Positions 7,278-20,800 of a stretch of 64,000 bases of DNA are shown in pieces. The notes beneath the pieces were generated by a model that saw only the letters and a program-made list of their open reading frames with translations, was not told the DNA's origin and made no database searches. The DNA is from Clostridia bacterium (GTDB lineage: Bacteria > Bacillota > Clostridia > Christensenellales > UBA1242). The stretch lies in NCBI GenBank assembly GCA_022793335.1, contig JAAWCQ010000004.1, positions 186,001 to 250,000 of the forward strand, in the 5' to 3' direction. The stretch's first letter is position 1; each line of letters opens with the position of its first letter. The translations under genes were made by a program, and so were the position numbers.

Positions 7278-10200
7278 TTATTCAGCAACAGCGTCAACAT
7301 CAGTATCATCTTCATCTTTAATAACTACAGGCATAACTGACCTATAATTCTTAAGACCTGTTCCTGCTGGAATAAGTTTTCCGATTATGACATTTTCCTT
7401 AAGACCAAGAAGATTGTCAACTTTTCCCTTTACAGATGCATCAGTAAGCGTTCTTGAAGTCTCTTGGAAAGAAGCTGCAGAAAGGAAGCTTTCTGTTGAA
7501 AGAGAAGCCTTTGTAATACCAAGGAGTATTCTCTTAACAGTGGCAGGAACACCACCTTCTTGCAATATTCTTTCATTTTCTTCATCACACTTGAATACAT
7601 CAACAATTTCACCAGGAAGAAGTGATGTATCACCAGAAGATTCAACTTTAACTTTCTTAAGCATTTGTCTGATAATCAATTCTACATGCTTGTCGTTTAC
7701 TTTAACGCCTTGACCTCTGTATGTGTCAATAACCTGTGTAAGCATGTATTCTTGAAGCCCTTTAACACCTGTCATTCTAAGAAGATCAGCAGGATTGATT
7801 GCACCAGCTGTAAGCTGAGTACCTGGTGAAACCATGTCACCATTCTTTACAAGAAGAACAACAGGTTTCTTTGCTTCATATTCAACATCACCTTCACGAG
7901 ATGCAATAGTGAAATAATAATACTTAGGGTCTTGTTTAACAGTAATCTTTCCAGCAACTTCAGAAATAAGAGCTTCACCTTTTGGCTTTCTTGCTTCAAA
8001 AATTTCTTCAACACGAGGAAGACCTTGTGTAATATCAAGCGCAGAAGCAACACCACCAGAGTGGAAGGTTCTCATTGTAAGCTGTGTACCAGGCTCACCG
8101 ATTGATTGAGCAGCAACGATACCAACAGCTTCACCAATGTTTACCATGCTCTTATTACTCAAATCTCTGCCATAACATTTTGCACAAACGCCATGTTTGC
8201 AACGGCAGGTAAAGAGTGAACGAATTTGCACTTTAGTTAAGCCAGCTTCAGTAATCTTTGCAGCTTGCTCTTTGGTAATCATTGTATTTTGTGGGACGAT
8301 AACCTCATTTGTGTTAGGGTCAACAATATCATCAACACTAACTCTTCCATAAATGCGTTCTGCCAAGGTTTCTTGAACAGCACCATCTACTACAAGGTCA
8401 GTCACCCAAACACCTTTCACTTTTTCACCAAGGTCAGCAAAGCAGTCTTCAGTTGTCACAACTACATCTTGAGAAATATCAACAAGACGACGAGTAAGAT
8501 AACCAGAGTCCGCTGTTTTAAGAGCTGTATCTGAAAGTGATTTTCTAATACCACGAGCAGTAATAAAGTATTCAATTGGAGACAAACCCTTAACGAAAGA
8601 TGACTTAATAGGTCCAACCATTTCACCCGATGCAGTAACCTTCAAACCAATCATACCGCAAAGAGAGTTGATCTGGTCAGTAGATCCACGGGCACCTGAA
8701 ACATACATGATTTTGAATGGGTTGTCGTCAGCCATGTTTGCAACTACAGCTTCAACAACTTTAGACTTAGTCTCAGTCCAATATTCGTTGTTGATTTTAA
8801 CCTTTTCTTCACCAGTAATGAGACCTCTTCTGAAAAGTTTTTCATTCTCTCTTACTTTATTTTCAGTTTCAGCGATAATTTCATATTTTTCTTTTGGCTC
8901 TGTAATGTCAAACGCATTAACAGTAAGAGCTCCTAGTGTTGCATATTTATATCCAGTAGATTTAATTTTATCAACAAGTTTAGCACACTCTGTAGTTCCA
9001 TGAGTATCATAAGCCCTTGCCAAAATATTTCCTAAATCTTTCTTAACAATCTCTCTGTTAAGTTCAAGGTCACAATAATTCTCTGGGTTTGTTCTATCAA
9101 CATAACCAAGGTCTTGTGGAATTTGTTCGTTAAACAAAATTCTACCCACAGTTGTGTCAATAATTTTTGAATATTTCTTTCCATCAACAACTTTTTCAAG
9201 TCTAACTTTAATTTTAGCTTGAAGATGAAGTCTTTGTGTATGATAAGCAATAATTGCTTCATCTTTAGAAGCATAAATGCTGCCCTCACCTAAAGCACCT
9301 GGCTTTTCAATTGTCATATAAGCACAACCCAAGATGATATCTTGAGATGGTGTAACAATTGGGTCACCATCAGATGGTTTTAAAATATTGTTTGATGCAA
9401 GCATTAAAGTTCTAGCCTCTGTTCTTGCATCAAGAGAAAGAGGAACATGGATTGACATTTGGTCACCGTCGAAGTCAGCGTTGAAAGCAGCGCAGACTGA
9501 TGGGTGCAATTTAATTGCTCTTCCTTCAACAAGCACAGGCTCGAAAGCTTGAACAGAAAGTCTGTGAAGAGTTGGAGCACGGTTTAAGAATACAGGATGG
9601 TCTTTAATAACATCGGCCAAAATATCCCAAACAATTGGTTTTTCTTTTTCAATCATGCGTTTTGCAGACTTAATATTATGTGACTTATTAAGGTCAACAA
9701 GTCTGTTCATAATAAATGGTTTGAAAAGTTCAAGAGCCATTTCTTTTGGAACGCCACATTGATACATCTTAAGCTCTGGACCAACAACGATAACCGAACG
9801 ACCTGAATAGTCTACACGCTTACCAAGAAGGTTGAGTCTAAAGCGACCTTGCTTACCACCCAACATTGCTGTAAGTGATTTAAGATCACGCTGTTTTGAG
9901 CTTTGAACAGCTTTTCCTCTTTTACCATTATCAATAAGGTTGTCAACAGCCTCTTGAAGCATACGCTTTTCGTTTCTTACGATTACATCAGGTGCACCAA
10001 GCTCCATCAATTTCTTAAGACGATTGTTTCTGTTGATAACCCTTCTGTAAAGGTCATTTAAGTCACTAGTTGCATATCTGCCACCATCAATTGGCACCAT
10101 AGGTCTAAGGTCAGGTGGAAGAACAGGAATTACATCCAAAACCATCCAAGTAGGATTGTTTCCACTCTTTAAGAAAGACTCAACGACATCAAGTTTCTTA

Positions 10201-10823
10201 ATAGCTTTAATTCTTCTTTGACCTTTCATTGAAAGCAATCCCTCTTTAAGAGATTTTGCCTCTTTTTCAAGATCTACTTCAGACAAAAGTCTTTTTATCG
10301 CAGAAGCGCCCATTCCTACTTCAAAAGCATCATAACCATATTTATCACAAGCTTCATGATATTCTTTGTCCGTAATAACTTGCTTATAAGCAAGGTCAGT
10401 GCGCTTTGGGTCTAAAACTACATAACAAACATAGTAAACAATTTGCTCAAGCACCTTTGGAGTCATTTCAAGAAGAGTTCCAATTTTAGATGGTACATTT
10501 CTGAAAAACCAAATATGAGTGCAAGGGGCAGCAAGTTCTATGTGCCCCATACGCTCTCTTCTTACCTTCGCTCTTGTTACTTCAACGCCGCATTTATCAC
10601 AAACTACGCCTTTATAGCGGACTCTTTTATAGCGTCCGCATTGACATTCCCAGTCCTTTCTTGGTCCAAAAATCTTTTCGCAAAAAAGACCATCTCTCTC
10701 AGGCTTTTGAGTTCTGTAATTGATAGTTTCAGGTTTAGTAACCTCACCATGAGACCATTCTCTTATCTTTTCTGGTGAGGCGATTCCTATTTTTATAGAA
10801 TCAAAATTGTTTAATTCAAACAT
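7278..10823 (-). CDS. rpoC: DNA-directed RNA polymerase subunit beta'
   Basis: The beta' subunit forms the RNA polymerase clamp and carries the catalytic magnesium. At 1,181 residues it is a normal Firmicutes length. The N-terminal zinc ribbon ([13 protein letters not shown]...CDKCG) lies near residue 60, the absolutely conserved NADFDGDQ near residues 449-456 binds the catalytic metal, and the second zinc site [11 protein letters not shown] lies near residues 875-885, followed by the trigger-loop region [17 protein letters not shown]. The C-terminal end is short and acidic ([12 protein letters not shown]). The ATG at 10823 has AAGGGG upstream. It follows rpoB after 17 bp and ends at a strong terminator. 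No insertion or intein is visible. Confidence 0.99.
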   Translation of the reverse strand: MFELNNFDSIKIGIASPEKIREWSHGEVTKPETINYRTQKPERDGLFCEKIFGPRKDWECQCGRYKRVRYKGVVCDKCGVEVTRAKVRRERMGHIELAAPCTHIWFFRNVPSKIGTLLEMTPKVLEQIVYYVCYVVLDPKRTDLAYKQVITDKEYHEACDKYGYDAFEVGMGASAIKRLLSEVDLEKEAKSLKEGLLSMKGQRRIKAIKKLDVVESFLKSGNNPTWMVLDVIPVLPPDLRPMVPIDGGRYATSDLNDLYRRVINRNNRLKKLMELGAPDVIVRNEKRMLQEAVDNLIDNGKRGKAVQSSKQRDLKSLTAMLGGKQGRFRLNLLGKRVDYSGRSVIVVGPELKMYQCGVPKEMALELFKPFIMNRLVDLNKSHNIKSAKRMIEKEKPIVWDILADVIKDHPVFLNRAPTLHRLSVQAFEPVLVEGRAIKLHPSVCAAFNADFDGDQMSIHVPLSLDARTEARTLMLASNNILKPSDGDPIVTPSQDIILGCAYMTIEKPGALGEGSIYASKDEAIIAYHTQRLHLQAKIKVRLEKVVDGKKYSKIIDTTVGRILFNEQIPQDLGYVDRTNPENYCDLELNREIVKKDLGNILARAYDTHGTTECAKLVDKIKSTGYKYATLGALTVNAFDITEPKEKYEIIAETENKVRENEKLFRRGLITGEEKVKINNEYWTETKSKVVEAVVANMADDNPFKIMYVSGARGSTDQINSLCGMIGLKVTASGEMVGPIKSSFVKGLSPIEYFITARGIRKSLSDTALKTADSGYLTRRLVDISQDVVVTTEDCFADLGEKVKGVWVTDLVVDGAVQETLAERIYGRVSVDDIVDPNTNEVIVPQNTMITKEQAAKITEAGLTKVQIRSLFTCRCKHGVCAKCYGRDLSNKSMVNIGEAVGIVAAQSIGEPGTQLTMRTFHSGGVASALDITQGLPRVEEIFEARKPKGEALISEVAGKITVKQDPKYYYFTIASREGDVEYEAKKPVVLLVKNGDMVSPGTQLTAGAINPADLLRMTGVKGLQEYMLTQVIDTYRGQGVKVNDKHVELIIRQMLKKVKVESSGDTSLLPGEIVDVFKCDEENERILQEGGVPATVKRILLGITKASLSTESFLSAASFQETSRTLTDASVKGKVDNLLGLKENVIIGKLIPAGTGLKNYRSVMPVVIKDEDDTDVDAVAE

Positions 10824-10840
10824 ATCAAATCCCCTTTTTA

Positions 10841-13800
10841 TTACTCATCAAAGTCACCGAAATCATCAAAAATATCAAGATTGTCAAGGTCATTCTTAGT
10901 TGTTTCTTCATAGATTTCTTTAACTTCAGCTGATTCTTCTTCTGCAGCATTATTCAAATGTTCATCAAAATCAAATATACCTTCAGCAAGGTCTTTTTCT
11001 GTATCTTGAGCTATTGTATTTGGCTGATCTTGTTCATCCTGACTAAGCTCAGAAAGTGAAATTTCCTTATCGCCTTCTGCCAAAATCTTGACATCAAGTC
11101 CAAGAGCTTGCAATTCTTTCACAAGCACCTTAAATGATTCAGGAATACCAGGCTCTGCAATAGGAAGACCTTTGATAATTGATTCATAAGTTCTAAGACG
11201 GCCGTTAAGGTCATCTGATTTAACAGTAAGCATTTCTTGGAGGATATGGCTTGCACCATAAGCTTCAAGAGCCCAAACTTCCATTTCACCAAATCTCTGT
11301 CCACCAAAGAGTGATTTTCCACCAAGTGGTTGTTGAGTGATAAGTGCATAAGGACCAATTGAACGAGCATGGATTTTTGAGTCAACCATGTGTTCAAGTT
11401 TAAGCATATATTTTACTCCGACAGTTGAAAGGTTATCAAATGGTTCACCTGTTCTTCCATCGTAAAGTTGAATTTTTCCGTCTGATCTGAAATTATTTTC
11501 AGAAAGAAGTTCTTTAATATCTTCCATTGTTGCACCATCAAATGCAGGAGTTGCAACTTTCCAGCCAAGAGTCTTAGCAACAAGGCCAAGATGCACTTCC
11601 ATTACCTGACCGATATTCATACGAGATGGAATACCAAGTGGGCTGAGTACAATGTCAATTGGCTGACCGTTTGCCATATATGGCATATCAGCTTCTGGAA
11701 GCACGATAGAAACAACACCCTTGTTTCCGTGACGACCTGACATTTTATCACCGACAGAAATCTTTCTTTTTTGTGCTACAGTGACCCTAACCAACATGTT
11801 TACACCAGGCTCGAGGTCATCTTTATTTTTCTTTGAGAACACTTGAACATCAACGACTACACCACCCTTACCATGTTGAACACGGAGAGAAGTATCTCTT
11901 ACATCTCTTGCTTTATCACCAAAGATAGCTCTTAAAAGTCTCTCTTCAGGAGTAAGGTCAGTTTCGCCCTTAGGTGTAACTTTTCCAACCAAGATATCAT
12001 TTGGTTGTACTTCAGCACCTATTCTGATTATACCATTTTCATCAAGGTCTTTAAGTGCATCTTCACCAAGGTTTGGAATATCGCGAGTGATAGCTTCATC
12101 ACCAAGCTTAGTAGTACGGCACTTGATTTCATGATCATATAAAGTAATAGAAGTATAAACATCTTCTTTTACCAGTCTTTCATTGATTAAAATAGCGTCT
12201 TCAAAGTTTTGTCCTTCCCAGTTCATATAACCGATAAGAACATTTTTACCTACGGCAAGTTCTCCATTGTCTGTTGAATAGCCATCAGTAAGCACATCTC
12301 CTTCACTTACCATTTCACCCTTAACAACACAAGGTCTTTGGTTGAAGCATACATCGTCGTTTGCTTTTGCAAACTTGATAAGTGAATAGATATCTTCTTG
12401 TCCATTTTCAGCAAGCACTCTAATTTCATCAGCTGAAACATAAGTTACTTTTCCGCTGTGTTTTGCAAGAATAACGCAACCGCTGTCATGTGCAGCAACC
12501 GCTTCCATACCAGTACCAACAATAGGAGCTTCTGGCTTAATTACAGGCACAGCCTGACGCTGCATGTTTGCACCCATAAGAGCACGGTTAGCTTCGTCTC
12601 CACTTACAAATGGAATAAGGCTGGTCGCAACAGAGATAAGCTGTTTTGGAGATACATCCATATAGTCAACCTTGCTTGCTGGAACATCTATATTTGTAGA
12701 GCCATGACGGCAAATAATATGGCTGTTTACAAAATGTCCTTCACTGTCAAGAGGCTCAATAGCCTGAGCAATATAGCTGTCGTTTTCAACATCAGCCATT
12801 TTATAAACGATATCGTTTGTAACAACTCCTCTTTCTTTATCAACAACTCTATAAGGTGTTTCAAGGAAGCCATAATCATTTACTCTTACATAAGTTGCAA
12901 GTGTATTTAAAAGACCAATTGATTGACCTTCAGGTGTTTCAATAGGACAAATTCTGCCATAGTGAGTATAGTGAATATCACGAATTTCAGGGTCAGCTCT
13001 CTCCTTTTTAATACCTCCAGGTCCAATAGCAGAAACACGACGCTTCTGAGTGATACCTGAAAGAGGGTTTTTCTGATCCATGATTTGAGAAAGCTGTGAT
13101 TGTGAGAAGAAATCACGAAGAGCTTTATTTACCGCTTTAGGATTCATAATTTGAGAAGGTGTAACTTCAACAAATTCACGACCTTGAAGAGTTTCTTTAA
13201 TATTTACAGAAAGTTTAGTAACACCACTTCTAAATGCATTGCAAGTAAGCTCACCTACTGTGGCAACTCTCTTATTTGAAAGGTGCTCAATCTTATCAAT
13301 TCCAGCAAATCCTTCTAAAACATCAAGATATACAGAAACAGTAGCAAGAATATCATCCATTGTAAGAGTAGTGATTACAAGCTCTTTAGCATTTTCTTTA
13401 ATTACCTTTAAAGCCTCTTCTTTAGAGCTTGTTTCACTTAAAATTTGTTTAAGCACAGGGTTGTAAACATCCTCAAATATTCCAAGCTCTTCTTGGCAGC
13501 AGTCAAGCACTTTTGACAAAGTAACACGATTGTTACCTCTCATAAGATGACGCTTGCCGTTGAATTGAATCCAAACTTCATTTACGCCAGCATTTTGCAC
13601 TCTATCAGCACTTTCTTTATTAAATTCTTCGCCAGCTTTTACAAGAATTTCACCATCAACAACGATATTATCTGCATTGATAAGTCCTGGAAGTCTTTCT
13701 CTTAAAGCAAGTTTTTTGTTTACTTTATAACGACCTACTTTAGAAAGATTATAATATGCGTCTGTAAAGAATGAAGCATTTAAGAAGCTTCTTGTACTTT

Positions 13801-14542
13801 CAACTGAAGGCACATCGGTTGGTCTTGTCTTTCTTGAAAATTCAAGCAAACACTCTTCTTGAGTTGTTTGAGTTTCTTTGTCAATAACATATTTAATATA
13901 ACGATTGTCACCAAAAAGTCTTACAATTTCTTCGTTTGTAAAGCCAAAGCATTTTAAGAATACACCAAGACTGATTACGCTCTTTCTTTCAAGAACAATC
14001 TTAAGATTTTCGTTTGCCCCCTGCTTAATTTCAATCCATGTACCATGCACTGGTATCATTTGTGCTTTCAATGTGGCATTGTTCTCTTTTTCTCTTGTCA
14101 TATAAACACTTGGAGCTCTGACAATTTGGTTGATAACAACTCTTTCAATTCCATTGAAAATGAAAGAACCTTGGTCTGTCATCATAGGCACATCACCCAT
14201 AAACACTTCTTGTTCAACCGCTTGTCCAGTTTCTTCAACGACAAAACGAGCCTTAACTTTTAAAGGTGCGCAATAAGTAGCTCCTCTTCTTTTGCACTCT
14301 TTAATATCATATTTTGGCTCTTGAAATGGTAGAATTTCAGTTATATACAATTTTGCCTTGCCTGAATAGTCAGTAATTGGGAAAAATTCATCTAATGTTT
14401 TCTTTATTCCCTTTTCTAAAAACTCTTTATAAGATTTTTTCTGAATTTCGAGAAGTGCAGGGACTTTCATAAGCTCTTCACAATGACCAAAAGTCATTCT
14501 CTCTACTTTTCCTTGTTTAACTTTTCTTACATTGACAGACAT
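10841..14542 (-). CDS. rpoB: DNA-directed RNA polymerase subunit beta
   Basis: The beta subunit, 1,233 residues, with all expected landmarks: [60 protein letters not shown], the C-terminal [18 protein letters not shown] and an acidic C-terminal tail of about 90 residues. The rifamycin-binding cluster is unusual: Gln499 occupies the place of E. coli His526, and Phe514, Asn518 and Glu523 are replaced by Ile, Lys and Gly. Changes at His526 are classic resistance mutations, so intrinsic rifamycin tolerance is likely (inference). The ATG at 14542 has AAGGAGAG upstream. The gene has its own promoter and a leader of about 120 nt; rplJ and rplL are not adjacent, unlike in most Firmicutes. Confidence 0.99.
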   Translation of the reverse strand: MSVNVRKVKQGKVERMTFGHCEELMKVPALLEIQKKSYKEFLEKGIKKTLDEFFPITDYSGKAKLYITEILPFQEPKYDIKECKRRGATYCAPLKVKARFVVEETGQAVEQEVFMGDVPMMTDQGSFIFNGIERVVINQIVRAPSVYMTREKENNATLKAQMIPVHGTWIEIKQGANENLKIVLERKSVISLGVFLKCFGFTNEEIVRLFGDNRYIKYVIDKETQTTQEECLLEFSRKTRPTDVPSVESTRSFLNASFFTDAYYNLSKVGRYKVNKKLALRERLPGLINADNIVVDGEILVKAGEEFNKESADRVQNAGVNEVWIQFNGKRHLMRGNNRVTLSKVLDCCQEELGIFEDVYNPVLKQILSETSSKEEALKVIKENAKELVITTLTMDDILATVSVYLDVLEGFAGIDKIEHLSNKRVATVGELTCNAFRSGVTKLSVNIKETLQGREFVEVTPSQIMNPKAVNKALRDFFSQSQLSQIMDQKNPLSGITQKRRVSAIGPGGIKKERADPEIRDIHYTHYGRICPIETPEGQSIGLLNTLATYVRVNDYGFLETPYRVVDKERGVVTNDIVYKMADVENDSYIAQAIEPLDSEGHFVNSHIICRHGSTNIDVPASKVDYMDVSPKQLISVATSLIPFVSGDEANRALMGANMQRQAVPVIKPEAPIVGTGMEAVAAHDSGCVILAKHSGKVTYVSADEIRVLAENGQEDIYSLIKFAKANDDVCFNQRPCVVKGEMVSEGDVLTDGYSTDNGELAVGKNVLIGYMNWEGQNFEDAILINERLVKEDVYTSITLYDHEIKCRTTKLGDEAITRDIPNLGEDALKDLDENGIIRIGAEVQPNDILVGKVTPKGETDLTPEERLLRAIFGDKARDVRDTSLRVQHGKGGVVVDVQVFSKKNKDDLEPGVNMLVRVTVAQKRKISVGDKMSGRHGNKGVVSIVLPEADMPYMANGQPIDIVLSPLGIPSRMNIGQVMEVHLGLVAKTLGWKVATPAFDGATMEDIKELLSENNFRSDGKIQLYDGRTGEPFDNLSTVGVKYMLKLEHMVDSKIHARSIGPYALITQQPLGGKSLFGGQRFGEMEVWALEAYGASHILQEMLTVKSDDLNGRLRTYESIIKGLPIAEPGIPESFKVLVKELQALGLDVKILAEGDKEISLSELSQDEQDQPNTIAQDTEKDLAEGIFDFDEHLNNAAEEESAEVKEIYEETTKNDLDNLDIFDDFGDFDE

Positions 14543-14576
14543 TTATCTCTCCTTAACATAGTGATTGATATAACAT

Positions 14577-14609
14577 AAAAAAAGCCTTTATGGCACAAAA
14601 AGCCCATAA
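14577..14609 (-). terminator. Attenuator-like hairpin in the rpoBC leader
   Basis: On the minus strand TTATGGGC pairs with GCCATAA (one bulged G), followed by AGGC and seven T, ending 34 bases before the rpoB ATG. It could attenuate rpoBC transcription. An inverted repeat, TATTAAGT/ACTTAATA, lies just upstream at 14622-14638. Confidence 0.5.
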
Positions 14610-14669
14610 CAGCCCCAAAACTATTAAGTTACTTAATAAAAATATGCTTCACAATCACGAATATTTACA

Positions 14670-14699
14670 ATTATATCAAATTCTTTAATTTCATGTCAA
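14670..14699 (-). promoter_or_regulatory. Promoter of rpoBC
   Basis: Perfect TTGACA and TATAAT hexamers separated by 18 bp. Transcription should begin near 14663, giving a leader of about 120 nt. Upstream, 14700-14830 is AT-rich with no gene. Confidence 0.8.
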
Positions 14700-14846
14700 T
14701 ACTTTTTCGACCTTTTTTAAAAAATTATACAAAAATTTTTATATTTTTTTTGCAAAAAAGGCAATATTTTGTCAGCTTGCAAAAATTTTATACAATTTAT
14801 CAATTAAATTAAGAAAAAATGATCAGAAAAAAGCTGAGCAAAACAA

Positions 14847-14876
14847 AAAAAGTGTCAGCTTAAAGCAACACTTTTT
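14847..14876 (-). terminator. Terminator of the giant lipoprotein gene
   Basis: The stem AAAAAGTGT/ACACTTTTT is followed by a T run on the minus strand. A second stem, AAGCTGA (minus strand of 14855-14861) with TCAGCTT (14831-14837), overlaps it and has its own T run, so the two are mutually exclusive or act in tandem. Confidence 0.8.
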
Positions 14877-14882
14877 CGATAG

Positions 14883-17800
14883 CTAAATATATTCTTGCCC
14901 TGTCCAAGTAAAGCTGTTTTCAATAAACAATGTACTGAAAGCTTCATTGCTTGTCTTCCAAATTTCAGTTAAGGTTACATCAATTGCAGAATCTTCCACA
15001 AATTTTCCGTCTGCCAATCTTGTATAACCTTTTTCCCCTGAATTGATACCCTGTCTATAATACTCTCCATCACTTCCTCGGAATAAAGTATTGCAACACA
15101 ACTTAGTTTCATCCAGAGTATACTGGGTTTGTGTTTGAGTTGCACCGCTGCCATTGATTTCAGTGAAAATATATTCATTGTGCGTATCTGGATTTTTAAC
15201 AAAAACTGCAGCAGCTTTTGTTTGAGAATTAAGCATATAATAAGTACTATAAGTTTTATTTAAAACATTATAGAATATTGATTCGTCTGCAGCAAAATTA
15301 TTAGCTGAAGTTTGTGAACCATCTAGAGTTATTGCATTGTTAATTTGATACTTATTGCCATATAAGCCTTGTAAACTTTTCAAATTTAAACCACTGCTGA
15401 TATCAGTAGAAGACAATTCTTGCATATACCCCACTGAAGATTTACCGAAATTGTTTACAAACAATTGTATTGGAAGTACTTTTGCTCTTGAAGTAAATTC
15501 AACCAAATTCTTTGATAAACCCTTGTAAATAACATTTGAGCTTGCCCCTGAATCTGAAGTTGATTGACTTCCGCCAAGGAAATACACCCTTTCAAAATTA
15601 TTATTTTGATTATTATTTGAGGTTATATTATAAGTAAAATTGATTTTGTCATTATCTTCTATAGAGCCAAAATCTACATTTGCACCTAATGCTCTTGAAT
15701 CATAAACTTCCGCTTTAATCTTTGAAGTTGTATAACAATATGAAAGTGTAGGAATCTTTTCACCTTCACACATTCCAATAAGCCCACCAACACTTGCAGT
15801 TGAAGCAATACCAGTAGTAAATGTTGTAATGTTTAAATCTGCTTGACAATAACTATTTATCATTTCAAGTGCCGCAAAATCAGTGTTTCTTATTTTTGCA
15901 ACAATACCGCCAAGACATGGATTTTCTCTCTTTCCTGAAATGGTAAGAGTTTTTGACTTAACAGCAACACTATCTATTACGAGAGCTGTAGAAACACCGC
16001 CTACTGCCCCACCAAGAATAGAAGAGGAAGCAAAATCTGCATTTACTACACAATCTTTAATTGTAGAGATAACACCTGATGCACCAATTACTGTACCAAC
16101 AAGACCTCCAACATTTTCGATCGCAGTTTCATTTTCTGCATTTGAAATTCTGAAACTTTGTTCTATCTGCGAATTTTCAATTGTTCCGCCACAAAGTTTT
16201 CCAGCAATTCCACCAACACCCACAGCAGCCTTTGGCACACTTGAGAACGAAGATTCAATAGCTTTATTATTTGAAACATAAGCATGCCCCAAATATCCAG
16301 CAACTTCACCAGCAACATAGCCTGCATAATGGTTTGACCTCATTCTAAAGCCTGGCTCAACATCTACAAAAGTATATTCAACTTTTGCGCCTTGACCTAA
16401 GCCACCAAATGCCAAACCTGTTCTGCTGCCTACTATTGTTTGAATGCTGTCAACATGAGAATTAAATATCTTTCCGTTACCCGCAAAACCAACAATACCA
16501 CCAGCATAAGAATAACTGCTTTCTTGCCCAGCAGACTCAGTATATGTGTAGTCATTTATTGAAGAATAAACAGCCCATACATTTGCGTTGCTGTAAACAT
16601 CTTTAATTTCAAAGGAAGAAACAGCTCTTCCTACAATACCACCAACAAAATTAAGTCCAGATACGGAAGCAAGATTGTAAGGCTCAGCATCAACTTTTAT
16701 ATCATAAATGAAACCATATTTCAAAGTGCCTGCCAGCGTGCCAACATTGTTTGTATTATTAAATACAACTTCTCTTGGTTTGATAATCAAGTTTTTCACA
16801 GAGCCAGTCTTGTTTGCCGCATAACCAATTTGCGAGAACATTCCGCCATTTGTGCGACTGTCCATATAAACAAGACCTATATTTGAAATTTCCATTCCAT
16901 TACCTTCAAGATTACCAGCATAGATAACCTTATAAAGATTTGAATGTCCTTCAAATTCTGCATAACTTATATCACATAAAATTCTGTAATTTGTGGTATT
17001 TATATAGTTTGAAGCAGTTTGATTTAAAATTTCTGCTTCCATTGTATTGGCATCAGTAATCAATCTAGGATTATGCAATGAGCCTCTATCTGGAGCTTGA
17101 GCGTCATCCAAATAGAAATAAGTCACATTTCCAGTAGCTTCATCTATCTCAGAATATGCAAAGTTTCTGATTGACAATACTCTTACATTTGGAGAAACCA
17201 AAGCAAGTCTATTCAACCCAAAAGTAATTACTTCTTGTCTATAGACTGTATTACTCTGATCATTTCCATCGTCTCCTGGCAAAATAATCTTCTCAGTTGT
17301 TGGAATGTATTCAACATACTGATTTGATTGGTGACCACGAGAGAAAAACCACACCGATTTTGTACTTAAGTTTTCATCATACGAATAATGACTGAAGTAT
17401 CTTTCAACATTTGCAAATTGTCCTTGAGTCAATCTTTCAACACCTTTATATTCAACAGCATATAAAGATACATTGATATTTTTATTGTCTGAGTGTCCAT
17501 AACCGTAATGCCCTTGAGCAAGCATTTCTTCATTTTTATTTTCATCTGAAACCATGATATTATAGAAATAATAGCAGTTTTCAAATACACCTTTCACACC
17601 ATCAATAATTTCTGCCCTTGCAAAACCAGCAGATGCTGTAGTATTGCTTCTTAAAACTGAAAGTGAGAAACAATTTCTGATTTTACCGCTGTTTCTATAT
17701 GCAAAGCCTGCCATTTCTGAAAGCGTCTTTGAAAGGTCGATATCTGTGTAACAATCTTTAATTGTACCCTCATTACTATAAATAAATCCACCGCCAGCAA

Positions 17801-20800
17801 GCGTAGAAACTATGCTGCTGTTGTTGTCTTTGCTGTAAAGACTTGCACTAGATTGTCCGCCAGATACAAAACTTGTCATAATCTGTGCGTCGTTTGAATT
17901 GCTTATTGCAAACCCTGCAATATGTTGATCATATTGAGAATTGTTGATAAGGTTGCCTTCTTTGAAATAGCAACCTGCCACTTTTCTATTATTTTGAGCA
18001 ACTACACCTGCAAGATTGTATGGCATTTTTGCATTTAAGCTTACGCCACAATTTGTAATATATCCACTATTTCCACCAACAAGACCGCCTGCATAACTGC
18101 TTCCAGTCAATGCGTTATCAGCCTTTATTGTAAGATAATATTTGTTTCCAGCAACAGTATTTGATATTACTTGACAATTGCTTATTATACCCGCATTTTG
18201 CGCCGCAATTGTACCAAACATGAAACTTTCAGAAGTTGTAACAAATTTTACAGTTTTAAGACCAAACAGACCATAAACAGAGTCATTTGGGTCGGTATTT
18301 TCATCCGAGCCATCGTTTGCTGATGTATAGTTTACAATTAAGTTTTTGACAATAGATCCTGTTTCAATAGTACTGAATATGCCTATTTCTGAAAGTGAGC
18401 CCATATCATAAGTGCCTGCAAAATTGATTGCATGACCATTTCCATCAAATGAAGCAAAGTCACCAACAATTGGTGTAAATGCCTTTACTCCACCCTCTTC
18501 ATCACTGGTTGAAGGAAGAGTTATATCATTTAATAAGATATAATATCCACCTTGTTGCATTTTAATAAAGTCTGAATAAGTGTAAATTGGGATTGGACTT
18601 TCTGCACTGCTTGTCGAATAAACATTCATAACAAACTGAGTTTCAATCTTCTCTTGTGCTGCACCCTCGATATAATTTTCAGCAGTATAAATTCCACTAT
18701 TTACATTATAATATCCTTCAAAAGTAAAATAATAGAATTTTTCTTCAGGCGCATGTGTACGCTTAGGAATTACACTTAAACCATCAGAATTGAAATAATA
18801 GTTGCTGTGCTGCTTGTTCTGCCCATTTGCTTCATAACCAAGCAGATATTGTTGTCTCTCTTCAGTTGTTGAGCCAGCCATTTTATAGTCTGGTTGGTCA
18901 TCTGTGATAAGATTGGTAATGGTGTTCCATTTCCCATATCTTTCAAGACTTCTCATAAACTCTTCAATCTTGTTTCCAACTCCAGTGATAGCTGATGAAT
19001 ATTCAATGAAAGAATATAAGTCTACAGCAAAGGTAATTTGAGTACCAACCTGAATATTTATTATTCCGTCTCCCATACCTTTTACTATATCTGAGTTTTT
19101 ATCTCGATCATTGTTGTAGTTTACAACATATTCATAAACAATAATTCGAGTTTGACTTTCAGCATTTCTTACAGTCTCACCATCTTGTTGTGATGCCGAA
19201 GTTGTAAGCACAAATTCATTATTTGGATAGTCAATATTTGCATCTGTAATTGTCAAATACCAACTGCCATTTTCATAAGAAATTTTTCCTAAACTTGAAT
19301 TTGATACTATATTGATTGCATCATGTTTAAAGCCATAAGAGTTGATATTAAGCTTATATTTAAGACCTCTTGCAACCTTATAGGTCATATAATAACCATT
19401 TTGATTTGAAATACCCTCTTTGCCATCAATTTCAACAGCAACATAATTTTGAAGTTTAATAGTCAGATTTTTACCTGCACTATAAATTACTTCTCCATCT
19501 TTGTAAGCTGAAATATTTATTCTGCAATTTGATAAATCTATTACATTGCTTGAGCTTGTGTCATATTTGATATATACAACACCATTATAAGGATTAAAGC
19601 CTTTCTTATCATTCTTTCCGCTTTCTCCGTAAACAGAAACAAGTTCTTCAAGAGTAAGTTTTAAACCTTTTGAAACAATTGAGCCTGCAATCATACCTTC
19701 TTCAAAAAGTTTCTTATTATTTTCAGCAACTTCATTTTGATATCTAGCCACCAAACTAAACGCTGCTAGTGAGTGACCACTTTCATAATTTGCGTCATCA
19801 TTTTCAATCAAAATGTAATCAAAATCACTATCTTCTGGATTTATTGTAAATGACAACAATCCACTTTGCCCTGGATAAGCAAGGTCTGAAGATGAAGATA
19901 ATGTCATTGATTTATTCAATTGGTCAAGAGATGTGTAATTGTCAACAACAATTGAAGAAACCCCTGTTCTTTCAAAATCTATGAAAATTGTACGCATCTT
20001 TGACGAATTGCTTCGTGTTTGAAGATTTAATGTATAAATTCCATATATTTCATTGTTGTATCTATCTTTGTAAATTTGAGCATCGCGATTTATCGAAATT
20101 TCAAGATTATACTTAATTTCGTATGTTCCATTATCATAAGTTTTTGTACTAGTTTTTGTAATTGAAACATTGAAAAGTTTTTCTTCATCTGAAGTAAGTT
20201 GATATTCTTGTCCTTTCAAATCACCTTGCAAAGCTTGATTTTCAAGACCTAGAATGTGAACATATGGATTTGCTTCATTTTCATCGGTTGAAATTATAGT
20301 TATTTCTTCAATGATGGTCTTGCTTGTCTGAATTGGAACATTATTATAATTTTTATTTTTTATCTCTAATGCACCATATTTATAATCAACTTCAGCGTTA
20401 TCAAGCACCCTATTTGTCTGTGCAAAATAAACATCATCATCTTGAGTAACTTTAAGCATTGGCACAATTCTAAGTTTATAATATCCCTGCACAGAATTAT
20501 CAAGCCTTCTTATTGTAATTGTTTGACCAATAACATTTATTTCAAGACTGCTTTCAATTGGATTTCCATCTTTGTCAAAAGACGCAGGATTTCCAAGCTC
20601 ATCATAGAAATAAATTGGTTTTTCTACGCCATCAATAGTTTGTTTTTCTACAATTATTGAAACATCAGCGGTAACTTCAGTATTTGCAGCCAAATAGAAG
20701 TAAACTCCACCAAAATATGAAGCACCTTTATCGTTCGAGCTGAAACTTAAAGTTTTATCTTCAGCAAAAGTATATCTTGGCAAAACATACAATGATGCAG

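Noticed and set aside
12458..12910. 150-residue open frame on the plus strand inside rpoB
   Set aside because: A chance frame opposite a highly conserved gene; no promoter or ribosome site.
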